This document shows, piece by piece, positions 61,056 to 64,000 of a stretch of DNA of 64,000 bases. The notes beneath the pieces were generated by a model. It was not told where the DNA came from and did no database searches. It saw only the letters and a program-made list of their open reading frames with translations. This DNA is from a bacterium. GTDB taxonomy: Bacteria; Vulcanimicrobiota; Vulcanimicrobiia; Vulcanimicrobiales; Vulcanimicrobiaceae. Made by a program: the position numbers and the translations under genes. Location of the stretch: assembly GCA_021794205.1 (NCBI GenBank), contig JAJYRH010000008.1, positions 1 to 64,000 of the forward strand. Reading direction: 5' to 3'. Numbering within the stretch: position 1 is the stretch's first letter; each line of letters begins with the position of its first letter.

Positions 61056-62117
61056 GTGGCAACGTATCCCGAGCGCATGCGCGCGGCGATGCTGCGCAGC
61101 GTCGACGATATCGCGATCGAACGCGTCGCCGTGCCCGAACTCGCCGAAGGTGAACTGCTCGTGCGCACGCGCGCTGCGGGGATCTGCAGTGGCGATATTA
61201 TGGCCTGGTACGTCGCGCGCAAGGCCCCGATGGTGCTCGGGCACGAGCCCGCCGGAGAGATCGCGGCGGTCGGCCCGGGAACACCACCCTGCGACGACGA
61301 CGGGCGCCCGTTTGCGCCCGGGGATCGCGTCTTCGTTCACCACCACGCGCCGTGTTTCGCGTGTGCGGCCTGCGCGCGCGGCGACTACGTGCAGTGCGCG
61401 ACCTGGCGTGCGACGCGCATCGACCCCGGTGCGATCGCCGAATACTTTCGCGTTCCGCGCGAAAACGTGCGTGATACGTTACGGATTCCCGACGGCATGT
61501 CGTACGTCGACGCCTCGCTCGCCGAACCGTTCGCCTGCGTCGTGAAATCGCTGCGACGCGGCGCGCTGCAATCGCGCGACCGCGTGCTCTGCATCGGTTT
61601 AGGGGTGATGGGGCTCATGCACGTCGCGCTCGCGCGCCATCGCGGTGCCGAGGTGCTCGGGAGCGACCCGCTTCCGCAACGCCGAGAAGCTGCGCGGGGG
61701 CTCGGGGCGCGCGCCGTCGCTCCCGAGGAGCTTGGGGCGGCGCTCGCGGCCTGGGGCGATGGAACCGGCGCCGATCTCGCGATCTGCGGGCCCGGGCATC
61801 CCGCGGCGCTGCGCGCGGCGCTCGATGCCTGCGCACCCGGGGGGCGCGTCGTCATGTTCACGCCGCTCGAACCTGGGGCCGCGATCGACCTCGATCCGGC
61901 GGCGTTCTACTTCGGAGATCGACGGCTCATCGCCAGCTATTCATGCGGCCCCGACGATACCCGCGAGGCGCTCGCCTTGCTCGCCGCCGGAGTCGCGAGC
62001 GCCGATCTGCTCGGCGCCACCGTACGCCCCTTCGAGGAGGTCGGCGCCGCCTACGCCGATCTCCGCGCGGCGCGGTGCATCAAGCCGATCCTGACGTTTG
62101 GTGAGGGGCGCGGCTAG
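61056..62117 (+). CDS. zinc-type MDR dehydrogenase (tandem partner)
   Basis: 353 residues. Catalytic zinc residues are conventional: Cys in GICSGD, His in LGHEPAG, and AEPFAC. The structural-zinc Cys region PCFACAAC...C is present. A Rossmann domain follows (CIGLGVMGLMHVALAR). Paralogue of the preceding enzyme, likely working on the same pathway or as a heterodimer. GTG 61056; ATG 61077 is the alternative. Confidence 0.86.
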   Translation: MATYPERMRAAMLRSVDDIAIERVAVPELAEGELLVRTRAAGICSGDIMAWYVARKAPMVLGHEPAGEIAAVGPGTPPCDDDGRPFAPGDRVFVHHHAPCFACAACARGDYVQCATWRATRIDPGAIAEYFRVPRENVRDTLRIPDGMSYVDASLAEPFACVVKSLRRGALQSRDRVLCIGLGVMGLMHVALARHRGAEVLGSDPLPQRREAARGLGARAVAPEELGAALAAWGDGTGADLAICGPGHPAALRAALDACAPGGRVVMFTPLEPGAAIDLDPAAFYFGDRRLIASYSCGPDDTREALALLAAGVASADLLGATVRPFEEVGAAYADLRAARCIKPILTFGEGRG

Positions 62118-62263
62118 GCCTTGCCCATAAACTCGACGTGATTTCCTAGCGCAGGGGATAACGCCGGGTGTTGTGGGCATGCGATCGGGGAGCTAAAAGC
62201 GGGAGGCCAGGGATTGCTCCCCGGCCTCACCTGCTTGCTTGATACGCGGCCCGATTGTAGCAC

Positions 62264-62290
62264 AAGAGGCTCGCCTTCGCGAGCCTCTTT
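62264..62290. terminator. hairpin terminator between the dehydrogenase operon and the tRNA-like gene
   Basis: Perfect 11-bp stem AAGAGGCTCGC / GCGAGCCTCTT (62264-62274 with 62279-62289) around CTTC, followed on the plus strand by a short T-run. It could end transcripts arriving from either side. Confidence 0.6.
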
Positions 62291-62298
62291 GCGGAAGT

Positions 62299-62371
62299 TG
62301 GAGGCGGTGGGATTCGAACCCACGTCTCGGCATATATCAAGCAGGCATCTTTACCGCTAGACCACGCCCCC
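62299..62371 (-). tRNA. tRNA-like gene, anticodon GAT by position, anticodon stem unpaired
   Basis: 73 nt with proper acceptor stem (GGGGGCG with CGCCTCC), a D-arm (GTCT/AGAT) and a perfect T-arm GTGGG-TTCGAAT-CCCAC, but no encoded CCA. By standard numbering the loop TTGATAT gives GAT (Ile), yet the stem CCTGC/ATGCC does not pair (only two wobble pairs). Either a pseudogene, an unusual tRNA or a substituted anticodon arm. Confidence 0.6.
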
Positions 62372-62479
62372 GGCGTTGGCCGGGCTTCAAATGAGCGTAT
62401 CGCGATAGAGTGCCGCCTGCATGGCATAGCGTTGAATCCGTTCTTCGGCATTTGGTATGTCGGAGCACTCCAAAGTCGC

Positions 62480-62508
62480 TTGACAACTGAAAAGACTGGG
62501 CGTAGCGT
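62480..62508 (+). promoter_or_regulatory. candidate sigma-70-type promoter of ribBA
   Basis: TTGACA at 62480-62485 and TAGCGT at 62503-62508, spaced 17 bp. The -10 is weak. Initiation 6-7 bp further would fall on the ribBA ATG, and no Shine-Dalgarno is visible, so the message may be leaderless. Confidence 0.4.
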
Positions 62509-62514
62509 TCGCTC

Positions 62515-63936
62515 ATGCCGAGCTTTGCCGAACGGCTGAATGCCGCCCTCGAGAAAAGCCGTTTGACCGCCGCCGAGCTCGCCGCGCGCTCCGGGGTGAC
62601 CGAATCGGCGATCTCGCTCCTGCGCGCCGGACGGCGCCAGCCCTCCTATCAAACCTTCGAACGTCTCTCGAGCGTGCTCCCCGAGCTCGCCGCTCCCAAG
62701 ATCGAGCGTGCGTCGGTAACCGACCCCATCGAGGAGGCGATCGCCGATATTCGCGCCGGGAAGATGGTGGTCGTCCTCGACGACGAGGACCGCGAGAATG
62801 AGGGCGATCTCGTCATGGCTGCCGAGAAAGTCGATGCCGAAGCGATCAATTTCATGCGTCGCGAGGCGGGCGGATTGATCTGTATCGCGATGACCGGTGC
62901 GCGGCTCGACGAGCTCGAGATTCCCATGATGGTGAGCGATAATACGGCGGTACACGAGACCGCATTCACCGTCTCGGTCGAAGCGCGCGGGGTGACGACG
63001 ACGGGGATCTCCGCACACGACCGCGCCGCGACGATTCAAAAGTTGCTCGATCCTCAGGCGACGCCCGCGGATTTTCTGCGGCCGGGACATATGTTTCCGT
63101 TGCGCGCGCGCGAGGGCGGCGTCTTGGTACGGGCGGGGCAGACCGAGGCGTCGGTCGATCTCGCGCGCCTCGCCGGACTCGCTCCGGCCGGCGTCATCTG
63201 CGAGATCATGGCCGAAGATGGAACGATGGAGCGGCGCGACGGGTTACGAGCTTTTGCCGATCACCACGGCATGAAACTCGTCACCGTCAGGGAGCTGATC
63301 GCTTACCGTATGAAAACCGAACAACTCGTCACGCGCGTCGCGGAATTTTCGCTTCCGACGACCTACGGTCTCTGGAGCGGTATCGCTTACGAGACCTCCG
63401 TCGATGAGAACACGCACGTCGCACTGGTTATGGGAGAGATCGGCGACGGCAAAGATCTTCTCGTCCGCGTGCACAGCGAGTGCCTCACCGGGGATGCCCT
63501 GCATTCGATTCGCTGCGACTGCGCGGCGCAACGCGACGGCGCGATGCGCATGATCGCCGACGCGGGGCGCGGCGTCCTCCTTTACTTGCGCCAAGAAGGG
63601 CGCGGAATCGGACTAGCCAACAAATTGCGCGCCTATGAACTCCAGGATAACGGCGCCGACACCGTCGAGGCGAATCTCGCCCTCGGCCTCCCCGTCGACA
63701 AGCGCGATTACGGCATCGGTTCGCAGATTCTCGTCGATCTCGGTATTAAAGAGCTCAAACTCATTACCAATAATCCGCGCAAGATCTTCGGCCTCGAGGG
63801 CTACGGGTTGAAGATCGTCGAGCGCGTTCCGATGGAGACGACCCCGACGCCGTTCAATCGACGCTACATGGGCACCAAGCGCTCGAAGCTCGGCCATCTC
63901 TTCGACGAATCGGTACAGAACGCACCCGCGTCGTGA
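62515..63936 (+). CDS. ribBA: HTH (XRE)-RibBA fusion: 3,4-DHBP synthase / GTP cyclohydrolase II
   Basis: 473 residues. Residues 1-62 form an XRE/Cro-type HTH (AERLNAALEKSRLTAAELAARS then GVTESAISLLRAGRRQPS). The RibB domain follows (about 68-265; DDEDRENEGDLVMAAEKV, DRAATI). The RibA domain is next (about 268-460), with SECLTGDALHSIRCDC (zinc Cys) and LRQEGRGIGL. It makes both riboflavin precursors, from ribulose-5-phosphate and GTP. A DNA-binding domain in front of RibBA is unusual; it may let the enzyme regulate its own gene. Confidence 0.95.
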   Translation: MPSFAERLNAALEKSRLTAAELAARSGVTESAISLLRAGRRQPSYQTFERLSSVLPELAAPKIERASVTDPIEEAIADIRAGKMVVVLDDEDRENEGDLVMAAEKVDAEAINFMRREAGGLICIAMTGARLDELEIPMMVSDNTAVHETAFTVSVEARGVTTTGISAHDRAATIQKLLDPQATPADFLRPGHMFPLRAREGGVLVRAGQTEASVDLARLAGLAPAGVICEIMAEDGTMERRDGLRAFADHHGMKLVTVRELIAYRMKTEQLVTRVAEFSLPTTYGLWSGIAYETSVDENTHVALVMGEIGDGKDLLVRVHSECLTGDALHSIRCDCAAQRDGAMRMIADAGRGVLLYLRQEGRGIGLANKLRAYELQDNGADTVEANLALGLPVDKRDYGIGSQILVDLGIKELKLITNNPRKIFGLEGYGLKIVERVPMETTPTPFNRRYMGTKRSKLGHLFDESVQNAPAS

Positions 63937-64000
63937 AGCCAACCGATCGCTCCGCCAAGCGCCGTTTGCCCGTGCCTTCGTGCGCGGGCAAACGTTTTGC
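63933..64000 (+). CDS. 5' end of a downstream gene, probably ribH
   Basis: GTG 63933 overlaps the ribBA stop (GTGA) and the frame stays open to the window edge. The last visible residues, AGKRFA, resemble the beginning of lumazine synthase, where a similar stretch precedes IVVSRFN. Too short to be certain. The hairpin at 63963-63998 (10-bp stem and TTTT) lies within this frame, so it may be coding DNA rather than a real terminator, or the frame may be false. Confidence 0.4.
   Translation, partial: MKPTDRSAKRRLPVPSCAGKRF

Noticed and set aside
63963-63998. Terminator after ribBA
   Set aside because: The hairpin and TTTT are real, but they sit in a frame that overlaps the ribBA stop by GTGA and looks like the start of ribH, so I do not list it as a terminator.

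Overview
This is a GC-rich, gene-dense bacterial chromosome segment. Many genes are coupled by ATGA, GTGA or TAATG stop/start overlaps. Exported lipoprotein-free secreted proteins and a MacAB-type efflux set suggest a cell with an outer envelope. The mix of S10 peptidases, a BTAD regulator, an exported CHAT protein, a photoactive-yellow-protein-like PAS protein and an Aio-like molybdoenzyme fits an environmental (soil-type) bacterium. My best guess at lineage is the Eremiobacterota/Vulcanimicrobiota group or a neighbour, but no rRNA or marker set here proves it.

Layout. 1-855: 3' end of an IS1202/ISNCY-like insertion sequence. 0.9-20.1 kb: secreted zinc metalloprotease, S1-domain protein, CobQ, a PAS-only sensor, a YceI/DODA/HxlR redox group, an arsenite-oxidase-like Rieske plus molybdopterin pair, two coupled S10 peptidases, a PAP2 phosphatase and a MacAB-type efflux operon. 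20.2-26.3 kb: MauE/TlpA thiol pair, a split LigD system (PE, collapsed ligase, POL), a ferredoxin-NADP reductase and small or unknown proteins. 26.3-30.6 kb: BTAD regulator beside 21-bp tandem repeats, a decayed PfkB kinase and a PYP-like protein. 30.7-39.4 kb: an accessory island with two converging operons that encode only exported or membrane proteins (unknown secreted protein, CHASE2 protein, M48 protease; facing two secreted paralogues and a TPR-CHAT protease). 39.5-44.3 kb: FGGY kinase, GlpD and AGPS-like oxidase. 44.3-46.1 kb: small proteins, GNAT, tRNA-Glu, tRNA-Gln and a damaged HNH gene.

From 46.2 to 62.1 kb one long rightward series carries sugar-nucleotide and glycosyl genes, PcrA, the lysine/DAP genes dapB-asd-lysC-dapA, a WecG-type transferase, ComF, riboflavin genes (split RibD, then RibE), a thioesterase and two MDR dehydrogenases. 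A tRNA-like gene with an unpaired anticodon stem follows. The window closes with an HTH-RibBA fusion and probably the first codons of ribH.

The strongest candidates for something undescribed are the CHAT/CHASE2/M48 island with its twin secreted paralogues, and the PYP-like protein that keeps the chromophore cysteine. The HTH-RibBA fusion, the ligase-less LigD set and the Aio-like pair with an FDH-like cysteine are also unusual. All functional statements are from sequence reading; no searches were run.
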